DNA from: CAXBNB01 sp965267535
GTDB lineage: Bacteria; Bacteroidota; Bacteroidia; Cytophagales; Cyclobacteriaceae
Assembly: GCA_965267535.1 (NCBI GenBank)
Contig: OZ254082.1
Location: forward strand, 1,736,001-1,800,000
DNA length: 64,000 nucleotides
Direction of reading: 5' to 3'
The translations under genes were made by a program, and so were the position numbers. How positions within the stretch are numbered: the first letter of the stretch is position 1; every line of letters starts with the position of its first letter. The notes below the pieces were generated by a model. It had not been told where the DNA came from. It made no database searches and was given only the letters and a program-made list of their open reading frames with translations. Below are positions 43,541-53,519 of the stretch, piece by piece.

Positions 43541-45145
43541 TTAAGCATTGGCTGCTTCCAGCGCTTTTTTCTCCATGTATTCGTCGAAAGTGGTCAGCTT
43601 GTCTACAAAACCTGTAGGAGTGAGCTCCACTATTCTGTTGGCAATAGACTGGGTAAATGTATGGTCGTGAGACGTAAACAAAACTGTACCCGGGAAATTG
43701 ATCAAAGCATTGTTGAAGGCCTGTATGGACTCCAGGTCCAGGTGGTTGGTAGGCTCGTCCAGTATGAGCAGATTGCCCTGTGCGAGCATCATACGCGAAA
43801 TCATACACCTTACTTTTTCACCTCCCGACAGTACATTGCATTTTTTGAAGGTTTCTTCTCCGCTAAACAACATTTTTCCTAAAAAACCACGGATAAATAC
43901 CTCGTCCTTTTCATCATCGCTGTATTGCCTCAGCCAGTCTATCAGGTTTTCGTCAGAGTTAAAATACTTGCTATTTTCGTTGGGCAGGTAGGCCGTGGTG
44001 ATGGTTTGGCCAAATTTAAACTCACCAGAGTCGGCCGATTGCTCACCCATCAGAATTTCAAACAGTGTGGTTACAGACTGGCTGTCTTTGCTGATGAAAG
44101 CAATTTTGTCTCCTTTGTTTACAAATAGGTCAAGCTCGTTTACCAGAGGTTTTCCATTTACACTTTTACTTAGTTTTTCTATTTGTAAAATCTGATCACC
44201 CGCCGTTCTGCTTTGGTTGAAAATAATAGCAGGATACTTTCTTGAAGAAGGCTGTATCTCTTCTATGTTTATTTTTTCCAGCAGTTTTCGTCGGCTGGTA
44301 GCTTGCTTCGATTTGGCAGCATTGGCGCTAAACCGGGCAATAAATTCCTGCAGTTCTTTCTTTTTTTCTTCTGCTTTTTTGTTTGCCGATGATTTTTGAG
44401 TCAGAGCGAGTTGACTGGATTCGTACCAGAAAGAGTAGTTGCCGGTAAAAAGCTTTATAGCACTGAAATCGATATCGGCAATGTGTGTACATACCGTATC
44501 CAGAAAGTGCCTGTCGTGTGATACCACGATCACAGTATTTTTAAATTCCAGTAAAAAATCTTCCAGCCAGCTAATGGTCTGTATATCCAGGTCGTTGGTA
44601 GGCTCATCCAGTATAAGTATGTCGGGGTTTCCGAAAAGAGCCTGTGCCAGCAGCACTCTTACTTTTTGAGTTCCGTTTAGTTCCTTTAGCAGTTTGTAAT
44701 GATCGTCTTCGGGTATGCCCAGGCCGCTAAGCAGGGCAGCAGCATCCGATTCAGCATTCCAACCGTCCATCTCTGCAAACTCGGCTTCCAGTTCAGAAGC
44801 CCGGTTACCGTCTTCCTCAGTAAAATCGGGTTTGGCGTAGATAGCATCCTTTTCCTTCATGATAGCCCATAGAGTGGTGTGCCCCATCATGACAGTATCC
44901 AGTACGGTACATTCGTCAAACTCAAAGTGGTTTTGCTTAAGCACCGCCATGCGTTTGCCCGGTTCTATGATTACTTTTCCGGAGTTAGGTGATATTTCAC
45001 CCGAAAGAATTTTCAGGAAAGTAGATTTTCCAGCTCCGTTAGCACCAATTACACCATAGCAATTGCCATTGGTGAATTTGATGTTTACTTCGTCAAAAAG
45101 AACCCTTTTACCGTATTGTAACGAGATGTTTTGTGTTGAAATCAT
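43541..45145 (-). CDS. ABC-F ATPase (YbiT/Uup type) with one degenerate nucleotide site
   Basis: 534 residues, two ATPase halves joined by a charged linker (ANKKAEEKKKELQEFI), no membrane segment. Half 1 has Walker A GANGAGKST (residues 34-42) and DEPTNDLD but an altered signature LNGTQKVRV. Half 2 has signature LSGGEKVRC and DEPTNHLD but its Walker A position reads ISKDSQSVTTLF, without the Gly-Lys-Ser/Thr core. In the head-to-tail dimer these changes fall in the same composite site, so one ATP site is intact and one is not. ABC-F proteins act on ribosomes; whether this one is a translation factor or gives antibiotic protection is unknown. Confidence 0.92.
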   Translation of the reverse strand: MISTQNISLQYGKRVLFDEVNIKFTNGNCYGVIGANGAGKSTFLKILSGEISPNSGKVIIEPGKRMAVLKQNHFEFDECTVLDTVMMGHTTLWAIMKEKDAIYAKPDFTEEDGNRASELEAEFAEMDGWNAESDAAALLSGLGIPEDDHYKLLKELNGTQKVRVLLAQALFGNPDILILDEPTNDLDIQTISWLEDFLLEFKNTVIVVSHDRHFLDTVCTHIADIDFSAIKLFTGNYSFWYESSQLALTQKSSANKKAEEKKKELQEFIARFSANAAKSKQATSRRKLLEKINIEEIQPSSRKYPAIIFNQSRTAGDQILQIEKLSKSVNGKPLVNELDLFVNKGDKIAFISKDSQSVTTLFEILMGEQSADSGEFKFGQTITTAYLPNENSKYFNSDENLIDWLRQYSDDEKDEVFIRGFLGKMLFSGEETFKKCNVLSGGEKVRCMISRMMLAQGNLLILDEPTNHLDLESIQAFNNALINFPGTVLFTSHDHTFTQSIANRIVELTPTGFVDKLTTFDEYMEKKALEAANA

Positions 45146-45289
45146 AGCCTTTTTTACATTGAAGGCGCAAAATTAGGCTAAAAAGTTGGTAAATGTTAAT
45201 CTGTGTAAGGATAAGCCCGACCAAATGCTGGTTAGCTCCCAATTCACACTCCTAAGACCTGACTTTACACTCCTCACTTCTAACAGTTC

Positions 45290-45319
45290 TTTTGTTTATA
45301 TAAAAAAACAGTAATCTTG
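45290..45319 (+). promoter_or_regulatory. Candidate promoter of the flavoprotein gene
   Basis: TTTTG (45290-45294), 17-base spacer, TAATCTTG (45312-45319), one mismatch from TAnnTTTG, 25 bases before the start codon. Confidence 0.5.
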
Positions 45320-45344
45320 TAAGTCGGATACCAATAGTCTATAG

Positions 45345-46568
45345 ATGAAAATAGCAGTAATAGGAGGAGGTGCAGCGGGTTTTTTTGCTGCCATAGCCTG
45401 TAAAACACGTCAACCGGATGCTGAGGTGGTTATATGGGAAAAATCGAACAAACTGCTGGCAAAGGTGAAAGTATCGGGTGGGGGTAGGTGCAATGTGGCT
45501 CATGCGTGCCATAGCATTACCGATTTGTCAAAGAATTATCCCAGAGGTGAAAAATTTCTTAAAAAAGCCTTCACACAGTTTAGTACCAAAGAAACCATAA
45601 ACTGGTACGAGTCGCGGGGAGTCAAGCTCAAAACAGAGGCCGACAATCGGATGTTTCCCGTGACCGATAGCTCTCAGACAATAATAGACTGCCTGCTGGA
45701 CGAGTGTCGCAAAAGAGGTGTGCACATACAAAAAAAAGCCCCTGTAGAGTCCATAGCAAAAGAAGGAGATGGTTTTATACTGCATATAGCCGGCAGCAGT
45801 CAGCGTGTAGATAGAGTGATAGTAGCCACTGGCGGAAGCCCCAAAAAGGAAAGCTACGATTGGCTAGCCAGTCTGGGGCATGAGCCTGTGTTGCCTGTGC
45901 CGTCGTTGTTTACCTTCAACATGCCTGGCGAGTCAGTACGCTCGCTTATGGGAGTAGCCGTAGAGTGGGCAGAAGTGCTTATTCAGGGGACGAAAATCCG
46001 AACTTCCGGCCCGTTATTGATTACTCACTGGGGCATGAGTGGCCCGGCTATATTAAAGAGCTCCGCCATAGCAGCCCGACAGTTACATGCCAAAGACTAT
46101 CAGTTTGCTATTCAGGTCAATTGGGTAGGGGGAGAAAATGAAAATCAATTGCGGGCAAGGCTCGAGCAGGATTTTGACCGGTTTGCCAAACGAAAAGTTG
46201 TGAATAAAAATCCGCTGGGACTGCCTGCACGCTTGTGGGAGTTTTTGTTGCAAAAAATAGCGATGGAGGAAGGCAAAACCTGGGAGCAGCTATCGGGCAA
46301 AAAATACAATCAGTTGGTAAACGCGCTGGTAAACGACACCTATCAGGTAAGCGGAAAAACTACATTTAAAGAAGAGTTTGTAACTTGTGGAGGCGTGCCC
46401 TTGTCGGAGGTGAATGTGAGAAGCATGGAAAGTAAAATCTGTCCGGGGCTGTTTTTTGCCGGAGAAGTGTTGGATATCGATGGAGTTACGGGAGGATTCA
46501 ATTTTCAGGCTGCCTGGACAACTGGTTATATAGCCGGTACCCATGCAGTCACGGCCGATTCTGTTTAG
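45345..46568 (+). CDS. FAD-dependent HI0933/YhiN-family flavoprotein
   Basis: 407 residues. The dinucleotide-binding start MKIAVIGGGAAGFFAAIACK, the family segment KVKVSGGGRCNVAHAC, a second ATGGSPKKESYDW site and the C-terminal FFAGEVLDIDGVTGGFNFQAAW motif (FAD contact) place it in the HI0933/YhiN family. The reaction is not known for most members. A neighbouring ppc is transcribed the same way 129 bases on, without an obvious functional link. Confidence 0.93.
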   Translation: MKIAVIGGGAAGFFAAIACKTRQPDAEVVIWEKSNKLLAKVKVSGGGRCNVAHACHSITDLSKNYPRGEKFLKKAFTQFSTKETINWYESRGVKLKTEADNRMFPVTDSSQTIIDCLLDECRKRGVHIQKKAPVESIAKEGDGFILHIAGSSQRVDRVIVATGGSPKKESYDWLASLGHEPVLPVPSLFTFNMPGESVRSLMGVAVEWAEVLIQGTKIRTSGPLLITHWGMSGPAILKSSAIAARQLHAKDYQFAIQVNWVGGENENQLRARLEQDFDRFAKRKVVNKNPLGLPARLWEFLLQKIAMEEGKTWEQLSGKKYNQLVNALVNDTYQVSGKTTFKEEFVTCGGVPLSEVNVRSMESKICPGLFFAGEVLDIDGVTGGFNFQAAWTTGYIAGTHAVTADSV

Positions 46569-46697
46569 TCGCTTGTGCAACTGCAAAATAGGATTAGCCG
46601 ATGATGCCCTATGAAATGACAAGGAAACACGCTAAATTGCAGTCTTGAAACAACAAAATCCTAAAATCATTATAAAATTTTTAATAAAACGACTACA

Positions 46698-49466
46698 ATG
46701 AAGAAAATTTTGCAAGAAGTACAGCAGAAGCTTGGTAAGCCTTACTACGACCTGGAGTTTTTGTTGCTAGCGCTAAAGGAAATTCTGGAAGAAAACGGAG
46801 AGGCAGAAATAGCTAGTCAAATACCTTTTATCAATGATTTGGATGTCAACCTGGGAGATAAAATCACGGGCAAGCACGTGCAGCTATACTCATTGGTGTT
46901 TCAGTTGGTAAACATGGTAGAAGTAAACGGAGCAGTACAGCAGCGTCGAAAATTAGAGGATGAAAATTCTCTGGCTGCTGAAAACGGACTCTGGGCCAAC
47001 AACATTGAGCAATTGCTGAAAAATGGTATCACTACAGATACCATCATCGAAAACCTGCCAAAGATAAAGGTAGAGCCTGTGCTTACTGCACACCCTACCG
47101 AAGCAAAAAGAGGAACGGTATTGGATCATCACCGTGAGTTGTATCTGATGCTGGTGCAGTTGGAAAACAAAATGTTTACCCAAAACGAGCGAAACAACAT
47201 CCGCCACAACATAAAACTCACACTTTACAGACTGTGGAAAACCGGAGAGATTTACCTCGAAAAGCCGGATGTACGGTCAGAGCTTGCAAACATCCTGCAC
47301 TATCTTACCAATGTATTCCCTCAGGTTATACCAAGGCTAGACAGAAGGCTGCTGCAGGCATGGCGTGAGTCGGGCAACAAGATAGAAGATATAGTAGAAA
47401 ACCATGCTTTCCCTAAGATAGCCTTTGGCAACTGGGTAGGTGGCGATAGAGACGGGCACCCGCTCATTACTGCTGACATCACAGCCGATACACTCAATCA
47501 ATTGAGACTCAATGCAATCATTGTCATTCGAAGAAAGCTGATGTCTTTGCTAAAGAGATTGAGCTTTAGCTGCTCTTTGGAAGAAGCGCAGGGGCGTTTG
47601 CCGGAGCGTGTGAAAGAAATGCTTTCCGAATTGGACGAGCGAGGACAGATCGCTGTTGACAGAAACAAGGGCGAAGCTTTCAGGCAATTTACCAACCTTA
47701 TGATATACAAGTTGCCGGTAGAGTCAGAAAGAGGTCATGCACTTCACCTGTTCGAGCATCAGGGATGTTATCAGTTTTCTACCGAGCTACTCGAAGATCT
47801 GAAAATACTGCAAAAGAGCCTGATAGCCTATGGCGCCAAGTCTATAGCCTATGACGATGTAAATAATGCTATCCGAATCGTGGAGACTTTTGGGTTTAGA
47901 TTAGCCAATCTGGACATCAGACAAAATAGTGATTTTCATGACAAAGCCGTAGAGCAGCTGCTCAAAGCAGCTCAGTATAGCGAAACAGATTTTGCAAATT
48001 GGGACGAGAAAAAGCGGGTAGACTTCCTCACGAAAGAATTGCAAACCAACCGTCCTTTCACACATTTCAATACAGAGCTGGAAGGCAATGCCAAAGCCGT
48101 GCTGGACTGCTACAGAGTAGTAGAAAAACATGTATCGCAGTATGGAACTGAAGGTATAGGTTCTTTTATCGTAAGTATGACGCGCTCAGTATCTGATTTG
48201 CTGGTAGTGTATCTGCTGGCCAGAGAGGCAGGCTTAACCGAGTTGACCGAAAACGGTTTGGCATGTAAAATACCCGTAGTGCCTCTGCTAGAAACGATAG
48301 AAGATCTCGAAAACGGCACCTCTATTATGGATGGCTTCCTCAATCACCCTTTCACTAAAAACACCATGGCCTATTTGAAGGAAATGCACAACTGGGAAAT
48401 CCCCGTGCAGCAGGTAATGGTAGGCTATAGCGATAGCAACAAAGACGGAGGTATAATGGCCAGCCAGTGGAACCTCTACAAAGCGCAGTACAAACTGGCT
48501 CAGGTAGGTGAGGATCATGGAGTGAAAATCCGATTTTTCCACGGTAAAGGCGGTTCGATCAGCCGTGGGTCAGGACCTACTCATTACTTCATCAAAGCCT
48601 TGCCACACAATGCCATCAATGGTGAAATTCGCCTGACAGAGCAAGGTGAGACCATAGCGCAGAAATATGAAAACAAAGTAAACGCCAGCTACAACCTGGA
48701 ACTACTGGCAGCCAATGCCATGTTTAAAACCATACAGGACAAGGCAACTGAACGTAGCTACCATCCTCTGGCCGAAGTGCTCGAAAAACTAGCTGTAGAC
48801 AGTAAAAAACGCTACGAAAGCTTATTGAGAGAAGACGGATTCATTACTTACTTCCGTCAGGCTACACCTATCGATGCGATCGAAACCAGTAAGATAGGTT
48901 CGCGACCAGCCAAGCGTACAGGAGCTAAAACGCTGGAAGACCTTAGAGCTATTCCCTGGGTGTTTTCATGGAGCCAGTGTCGCTACCACATGACCAGCTG
49001 GTATGGACTGGGTACTACGCTGCACAATCTAAAAACAGAAAGGCCCGAAGATTATGACAAGTTCAAGGCGGCTATCAAGACAGATACATTTATCCGCTAT
49101 GTACTGACTAACGTAGACACCAGCTTAGCTGCAACCGATGAGGATATAATGAAGCAATATGCCGAGTTGGTAGAAGATAAAGAGGTAAAAGAGAAGTTCC
49201 TGAATATGTTTTTGTCAGAACTCAAGCTTACCAGAGAATATCTTTTCGATCTGCTGGAAGAGCGTATAGAAAACCGAAGAGTAAACCATTTTTACTCCAA
49301 CAAACTGCGCGCTACACTGATGATCGATTTGCACAAAAAACAAATAGCACTCCTTAAAAAATGGCGTAAGCAAAAAGAGGAAAATGATCCTGATGTGGGG
49401 CTTACCCAAACGGAGCTTATGGTGTCTATCAATGCCATAGCCAGTGCCATGAGAAATACAGGTTGA
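46698..49466 (+). CDS. ppc: Phosphoenolpyruvate carboxylase
   Basis: 922 residues, normal length. Catalytic His in VLTAHPTEAKRGTV, GNWVGGDRDGHP, the second signature VMVGYSDSNKDGGI with its Lys, the mobile loop FFHGKGGSISRGSGP, and the C-terminal MVSINAIASAMRNTG. It adds bicarbonate to phosphoenolpyruvate to make oxaloacetate, refilling the citrate cycle. In the mobile loop, Lys-Gly-Gly-Ser-Ile replaces the usual Arg-Gly-Gly-Thr-Val. A strong terminator follows. Confidence 0.97.
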   Translation: MKKILQEVQQKLGKPYYDLEFLLLALKEILEENGEAEIASQIPFINDLDVNLGDKITGKHVQLYSLVFQLVNMVEVNGAVQQRRKLEDENSLAAENGLWANNIEQLLKNGITTDTIIENLPKIKVEPVLTAHPTEAKRGTVLDHHRELYLMLVQLENKMFTQNERNNIRHNIKLTLYRLWKTGEIYLEKPDVRSELANILHYLTNVFPQVIPRLDRRLLQAWRESGNKIEDIVENHAFPKIAFGNWVGGDRDGHPLITADITADTLNQLRLNAIIVIRRKLMSLLKRLSFSCSLEEAQGRLPERVKEMLSELDERGQIAVDRNKGEAFRQFTNLMIYKLPVESERGHALHLFEHQGCYQFSTELLEDLKILQKSLIAYGAKSIAYDDVNNAIRIVETFGFRLANLDIRQNSDFHDKAVEQLLKAAQYSETDFANWDEKKRVDFLTKELQTNRPFTHFNTELEGNAKAVLDCYRVVEKHVSQYGTEGIGSFIVSMTRSVSDLLVVYLLAREAGLTELTENGLACKIPVVPLLETIEDLENGTSIMDGFLNHPFTKNTMAYLKEMHNWEIPVQQVMVGYSDSNKDGGIMASQWNLYKAQYKLAQVGEDHGVKIRFFHGKGGSISRGSGPTHYFIKALPHNAINGEIRLTEQGETIAQKYENKVNASYNLELLAANAMFKTIQDKATERSYHPLAEVLEKLAVDSKKRYESLLREDGFITYFRQATPIDAIETSKIGSRPAKRTGAKTLEDLRAIPWVFSWSQCRYHMTSWYGLGTTLHNLKTERPEDYDKFKAAIKTDTFIRYVLTNVDTSLAATDEDIMKQYAELVEDKEVKEKFLNMFLSELKLTREYLFDLLEERIENRRVNHFYSNKLRATLMIDLHKKQIALLKKWRKQKEENDPDVGLTQTELMVSINAIASAMRNTG

Positions 49467-49493
49467 TACCTGATACAAAACCAGACTAAATTA

Positions 49494-49529
49494 AAATGCC
49501 TGTTTAGAAATTCTAGACAGGCATTTTTT
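49494..49529 (+). terminator. Terminator of ppc
   Basis: AAATGCCTGTTTAGAA pairs with TTCTAGACAGGCATTT (one G-T pair), then more T residues, 27 bases after the stop. Confidence 0.9.
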
Positions 49530-49996
49530 CTTTCTACACATTAGGTTCTACAGAGAGGATTTCCTGTGCATTCGCTCTGCTGGAGGGAGAAGCTGCTATT
49601 AATCGCTTTTGCTCGCATTCAAAACTGTAGACAAAAACAGAAGAGTTTTTCAAACTTTGACCCGTTCACAGCGCTCAGGCTAAGTCACATTGTGCTATTT
49701 TTTTATCATACCGCTGCAACCCTTTTGGGATAAATTACCTCTATGAAAATATAACAATGGTAGGATTAGGGGGACTTCTTCGGAAACCTTGTCTTAAAAT
49801 TGAAAATTTAATCCCGGGAAATTTCATGTTCAAAAACGACCATTTTTAATCTCAAAACCGAACACTATGTAAAGGTAAAATCGAACAAAACTCACAATAT
49901 GCCTGAAAAACACACTCATTTCAATCAGGCATGCCCCTTGCAACCAGCGCGAATTTTAATTTCATTAAAATTTATTTTCAAAAACTTAAATTACAC
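49530..49996. other. Long spacer before the TonB receptor gene, with a hairpin at 49899-49932
   Basis: 467 bases without a gene. ATGCCTGA (49899-49906) pairs with TCAGGCAT (49925-49932) around an 18-base loop, 64 bases upstream of the receptor start, so it lies in the leader. A frame beginning ATG 49931 overlaps this hairpin and is rejected as the receptor start. No riboswitch class recognised. Confidence 0.45.
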
Positions 49997-52369
49997 ATGC
50001 TAATCAAAAAAAAGGTGCAGGCAGGAATGCTGCTTGTCGGATTGATGGTTTTTGCCATTCAAGCTTTTTCTCAAAACAAACTTACCCTCAACGGCTACAT
50101 TCGTGATGCTTCTAATGGAGAAGAACTCATCGGTGTAACCGCTTATGTGAAAGAAGTACAGGGAGGTGCAGTTTCCAATCATTACGGATTTTATGCTGTT
50201 TCACTTCCCCCTGGTACATACACTGTGGTGTATTCCTACGTGGGCTACAAAAATGTAGTAAAGACTATAGAACTTACTGCAGACGATGTTAGCCTGAATA
50301 TAGAACTAATTCCCGACGTAATGGAACTTACCGATGTGGTGGTGACTGCCGAAAGGGAAGATGTAAACATTGCCGATATCAAGATGAGTGCGCAGCGAAT
50401 AGACGTAGAGCAGGTAAAGCTCTTGCCGGCTCTGTTCGGTGAGGCCGACATCATCAAAAACGTGCAAATGCAACCCGGGGTGACCACCGCAGGAGAAGGT
50501 ACGTCGGGGTATTTTGTTCGAGGAGGTACGTCGGATCAGAACCTCATCTTGATCGATGAAGCTCCTATATATGATCCCTCGCATTTATTCGGGCTATTTT
50601 CCGTGTTCAATGCCGATGTGATCAAAGATTCTGAGTTGATAAAAGGAGGAATACCGGCTCAGTATGGAGGGCGCTTGTCTTCTATATTGGATGTGCGCAC
50701 CAAAGACGGCAACAACAAAAAGCTGGGAGGCTCTGCCGGTATAGGTTTGCTGGCCAGCAGACTGATGCTCGAAGGGCCTATAAAGAAAGATGCCAGCTCT
50801 TTTATCGTGTCGGCTCGCCGCTCTTATGTAGATGTACTAACAGCAGGACAGACCGACGGCAATCGGGTGTATTTTTACGATTTGAATGGCAAAATTAACT
50901 GGCGTAAAAACAACAATAACCGCTTTTTCCTGGCCGGATACTTTGGCAGAGATGTACAAAAATTTGGTAACGATGGTTCTTTTGGCTGGGGAAACGGGAC
51001 AGCTACTTTCCGGTGGAATCACCTGTTTAATGAGCGATTGTTTTCCAATACGTCACTGATATATAGCAATTTTGATTACAGCCTGGAAATAACAGATCCG
51101 GTGCAGGGACTAGAGTGGTCGGCCGGTATACAGCAGGGTATGTTTAAAGAAGATTTTACGTTTTACCTCAATCCTGAAAACGAAATCAGTTTTGGTTATC
51201 ACGGATCGTATAGAAAATTTAAGCCCGGAAGAATTGTCCCCAATTCGCAAAATTCCATCTTTGAAACCACTGTACTGGAAAACTTTCAGGCGCTGGATCA
51301 TGCCTTGTACGTAGGCAATGAAATGAGTGTATCCGATAGGCTAACCCTGCAATATGGAGTGCGTTATTCTATCTTTCAAAACATCGGAGAAACCCTCATT
51401 TATGAATATGAGGATCCTCAGGACAATATAAATAAAACCCGGGTTGACTCTACACAGTACAAAAACTTCGAAACCATCAAGGTTTTTCATCACTTGCAGC
51501 CACGCTTTTCCGCACGCTATATACTCAACGACGTAGCGTCGCTCAAAGCCTCCTACAATCGGATGGTGCAAAATGTACACCTGTTGTCCAACTCAGTGGT
51601 TTCCCTGCCTTTCAATACCTGGTGGCCAAGCTCGCCTTATGTAGGGCCTCAGCTTTCGGATCAGGTAGCAGCCGGCTATTTTCGCAATTTCAAAGAAAAC
51701 GCCTATGAGTTTTCGGCAGAGGTGTATTACAAAAAACTAAATAACCTGGCAGCCTTTGCAGACAATGCCAATGTGTTTTTTAATCAGGACCTGGCAGTGG
51801 AAATCCGAAACGGTGATTCAGATTCGTATGGTCTTGAGTTGTTTTTGAAGAAAAACAAAGGAAACCTAAATGGCTTTGTGAGTTACACCCTCTCCAAGAC
51901 GCAGATTGATATTGCCGGAGTAAACAACGACGAGGCATTTCCTGCCAGTCACGACAGGCGACATAATTTATCCGTGGTGGGAACTTACAAACTAAACAAC
52001 AAGTGGACATTTGGAGGAAATTTCGTTTACAATACCGGACGTCCGTTTACCTTGCCCGTAGGGAAGTATCGTATGGACGGGTATAACCTCGACTACTATA
52101 CCGGACGCAACTCATACAAATTGCCTGATTACCACCGTTTTGATTTTTCGGCTACCCTTAGCCCCAGAAAAAACGAAGGGAGGAAATGGAAATCCAGCTG
52201 GGTTTTTGCCATATACAATGTGTACAATAGAAAGAATCCGTTCACAATTTACACCCGCACAAAACAGGATAAAGACGGTAACGTCATAGGAGACGGAACC
52301 GAAAAAGAAGCCCGTTTGGTGTATTTGTTTCCCATACTTCCATCAGTTACTTACAATATCAAATTTTAA
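49997..52369 (+). CDS. TonB-dependent receptor with carboxypeptidase-regulatory-like domain
   Basis: 790 residues from ATG 49997, which begins a signal peptide (MLLVGLMVFAIQAFSQ at residues 10-25). A regulatory-like domain (residues about 28-110: LNGYIRDASNGEELIGVTAY), a plug with LTDVVVTAEREDVNIADIKM, then FVRGGTSDQNLILIDEAPIY, and a barrel ending ...SVTYNIKF. It is not of the SusC type and lacks an STN domain. Paired with a DUF4249 lipoprotein six bases downstream; such pairs are widespread and usually of unknown substrate. Confidence 0.94.
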   Translation: MLIKKKVQAGMLLVGLMVFAIQAFSQNKLTLNGYIRDASNGEELIGVTAYVKEVQGGAVSNHYGFYAVSLPPGTYTVVYSYVGYKNVVKTIELTADDVSLNIELIPDVMELTDVVVTAEREDVNIADIKMSAQRIDVEQVKLLPALFGEADIIKNVQMQPGVTTAGEGTSGYFVRGGTSDQNLILIDEAPIYDPSHLFGLFSVFNADVIKDSELIKGGIPAQYGGRLSSILDVRTKDGNNKKLGGSAGIGLLASRLMLEGPIKKDASSFIVSARRSYVDVLTAGQTDGNRVYFYDLNGKINWRKNNNNRFFLAGYFGRDVQKFGNDGSFGWGNGTATFRWNHLFNERLFSNTSLIYSNFDYSLEITDPVQGLEWSAGIQQGMFKEDFTFYLNPENEISFGYHGSYRKFKPGRIVPNSQNSIFETTVLENFQALDHALYVGNEMSVSDRLTLQYGVRYSIFQNIGETLIYEYEDPQDNINKTRVDSTQYKNFETIKVFHHLQPRFSARYILNDVASLKASYNRMVQNVHLLSNSVVSLPFNTWWPSSPYVGPQLSDQVAAGYFRNFKENAYEFSAEVYYKKLNNLAAFADNANVFFNQDLAVEIRNGDSDSYGLELFLKKNKGNLNGFVSYTLSKTQIDIAGVNNDEAFPASHDRRHNLSVVGTYKLNNKWTFGGNFVYNTGRPFTLPVGKYRMDGYNLDYYTGRNSYKLPDYHRFDFSATLSPRKNEGRKWKSSWVFAIYNVYNRKNPFTIYTRTKQDKDGNVIGDGTEKEARLVYLFPILPSVTYNIKF

Positions 52370-52375
52370 TTCGTG

Positions 52376-53191
52376 ATGAAAAAAATATTATATCTATTCA
52401 TAATTTCAGTGTGCTTTGCCTGCGAAGAAGGTATTTTGATAGACGTAGAACAGGCCGATAGCAAAATCGTAATAGAAGGGCTGTTGACTAATCAGTCAGG
52501 TAAGCAGTTTGTGAAAGTAGCTCGTACAGTCGGTTTTTACGACGAGGGGATTAACCCTGCCGTAAGTGGTGCTACCGTACGGGTAACAGACAATCTGGGA
52601 AATGTAACCCCTTACACAGAGTCAGAAAACAGTGGCGTATACCTTCCCGATGCTGCGTTTGTAGGGCAGGTGGGGAGAACATATTCGCTGGAAGTAGTAG
52701 TGGATGGCGATACTTACTCGGCTACAGAGGAGCTTTTGTCCGTTACTAAAATCGACAGCCTTACCTATGGTATAAGTGAAGAGGAGTATGGAGATCCGGA
52801 AGAAAAAGGCAGATACTACAGTGCCTTTATGTACACCAAAGAGCCGCAGGATGAAGATAACTTTTACATGTTTAAGTTTTACAGAAACGGAGAATGGCTC
52901 AATGACAATGGCGAAGACATAACAGTAACAGACGATGTGGCGGTAGGGGAAGCGATAGAAGGCCTGGAGATGCCTGAGTACCACGCATTGGGTGATTCTG
53001 TGTCTATGGAGATGTACAGCCTCACCAAGACGCAGTACATTTACTGGTCTGATGTAGCCAATTTGATATTTTCAGATGGAGGAGTTTTTAGCCCGTTACC
53101 GGCAAATCCACGCTCCAATATATCAGGTGGAGCACTTGGTGTTTTTCAGGTTTCTTCTGTTGAATCTGACTATGTAGTGATAAAAGAATAA
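52376..53191 (+). CDS. DUF4249 lipoprotein
   Basis: 271 residues from ATG 52376 (GTG 52373 is possible). The lipobox CFAC gives a lipidated Cys16, then EEGILIDVEQADSKIVIEGL and repeated Ig-like strands typical of DUF4249 (VSGATVRVTDNLGNV, FVGQVGRTYSLEVVVDGDTY), with a NISGGALGVFQVSS closing motif. Surface-exposed partner of the TonB receptor, likely capturing its ligand as SusD does for SusC; this is an analogy, not shown. Confidence 0.88.
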   Translation: MKKILYLFIISVCFACEEGILIDVEQADSKIVIEGLLTNQSGKQFVKVARTVGFYDEGINPAVSGATVRVTDNLGNVTPYTESENSGVYLPDAAFVGQVGRTYSLEVVVDGDTYSATEELLSVTKIDSLTYGISEEEYGDPEEKGRYYSAFMYTKEPQDEDNFYMFKFYRNGEWLNDNGEDITVTDDVAVGEAIEGLEMPEYHALGDSVSMEMYSLTKTQYIYWSDVANLIFSDGGVFSPLPANPRSNISGGALGVFQVSSVESDYVVIKE

Positions 53192-53243
53192 GAGGACGGT
53201 GGTTTTTCCGCTAGCTTCAATGCTGTGCGGAAATAAAACAGGT

Positions 53244-53286
53244 AAGGCAGCACTGAATGACTTGAAGGTCAATTCGGTGCTGCCTT
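53244..53286 (+). terminator. Terminator after the DUF4249 gene
   Basis: AAGGCAGCACTGAAT (53244-53258) pairs with ATTCGGTGCTGCCTT (53272-53286), with an inner TGAC/GTCA stem; T-rich sequence follows. Confidence 0.85.
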
Positions 53287-53401
53287 CACTTTTATCGGGG
53301 AATTGTGCGATTTATTCAAAACCCATCTGCCGATATATTTTCAGGCAGGTAGTTATAGGCTTTTCTTCTTAGACCAATAATTACAGTAAGCGATGAGCAA
53401 A

Positions 53402-53436
53402 AAAAACAGGCTAGTCACATTGACCAGCCTGTTTTT
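53402..53436. terminator. Second, bidirectional-type terminator
   Basis: AAAAACAGGCTAGTCA (53402-53417) mirrors TGACCAGCCTGTTTTT (53421-53436) with one mismatch. It serves the minus-strand gene at 53520 and backs up the previous terminator. Confidence 0.85.
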
Positions 53437-53448
53437 TTAGTGACATGA

Positions 53449-53483
53449 GAGCCGCCCCGGGATGTTGATCCTGAGACGGCCTC
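53449..53483 (-). terminator. GC-rich imperfect hairpin downstream of the 53520 gene
   Basis: GAGCCG (53449-53454) pairs with CGGCCTC (53477-53483, one bulge) and GGGAT (53459-53463 region) with ATCC around GTTG. It lies 37 bases past the minus-strand stop. Confidence 0.6.
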
Positions 53484-53519
53484 ATTCCTCATCACAAACC
53501 TATTCTTTGGGTTGTTGGT

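Noticed and set aside
49931..49996. Upstream ATG of the TonB receptor
   Set aside because: It overlaps the leader hairpin and would bury the signal peptide.
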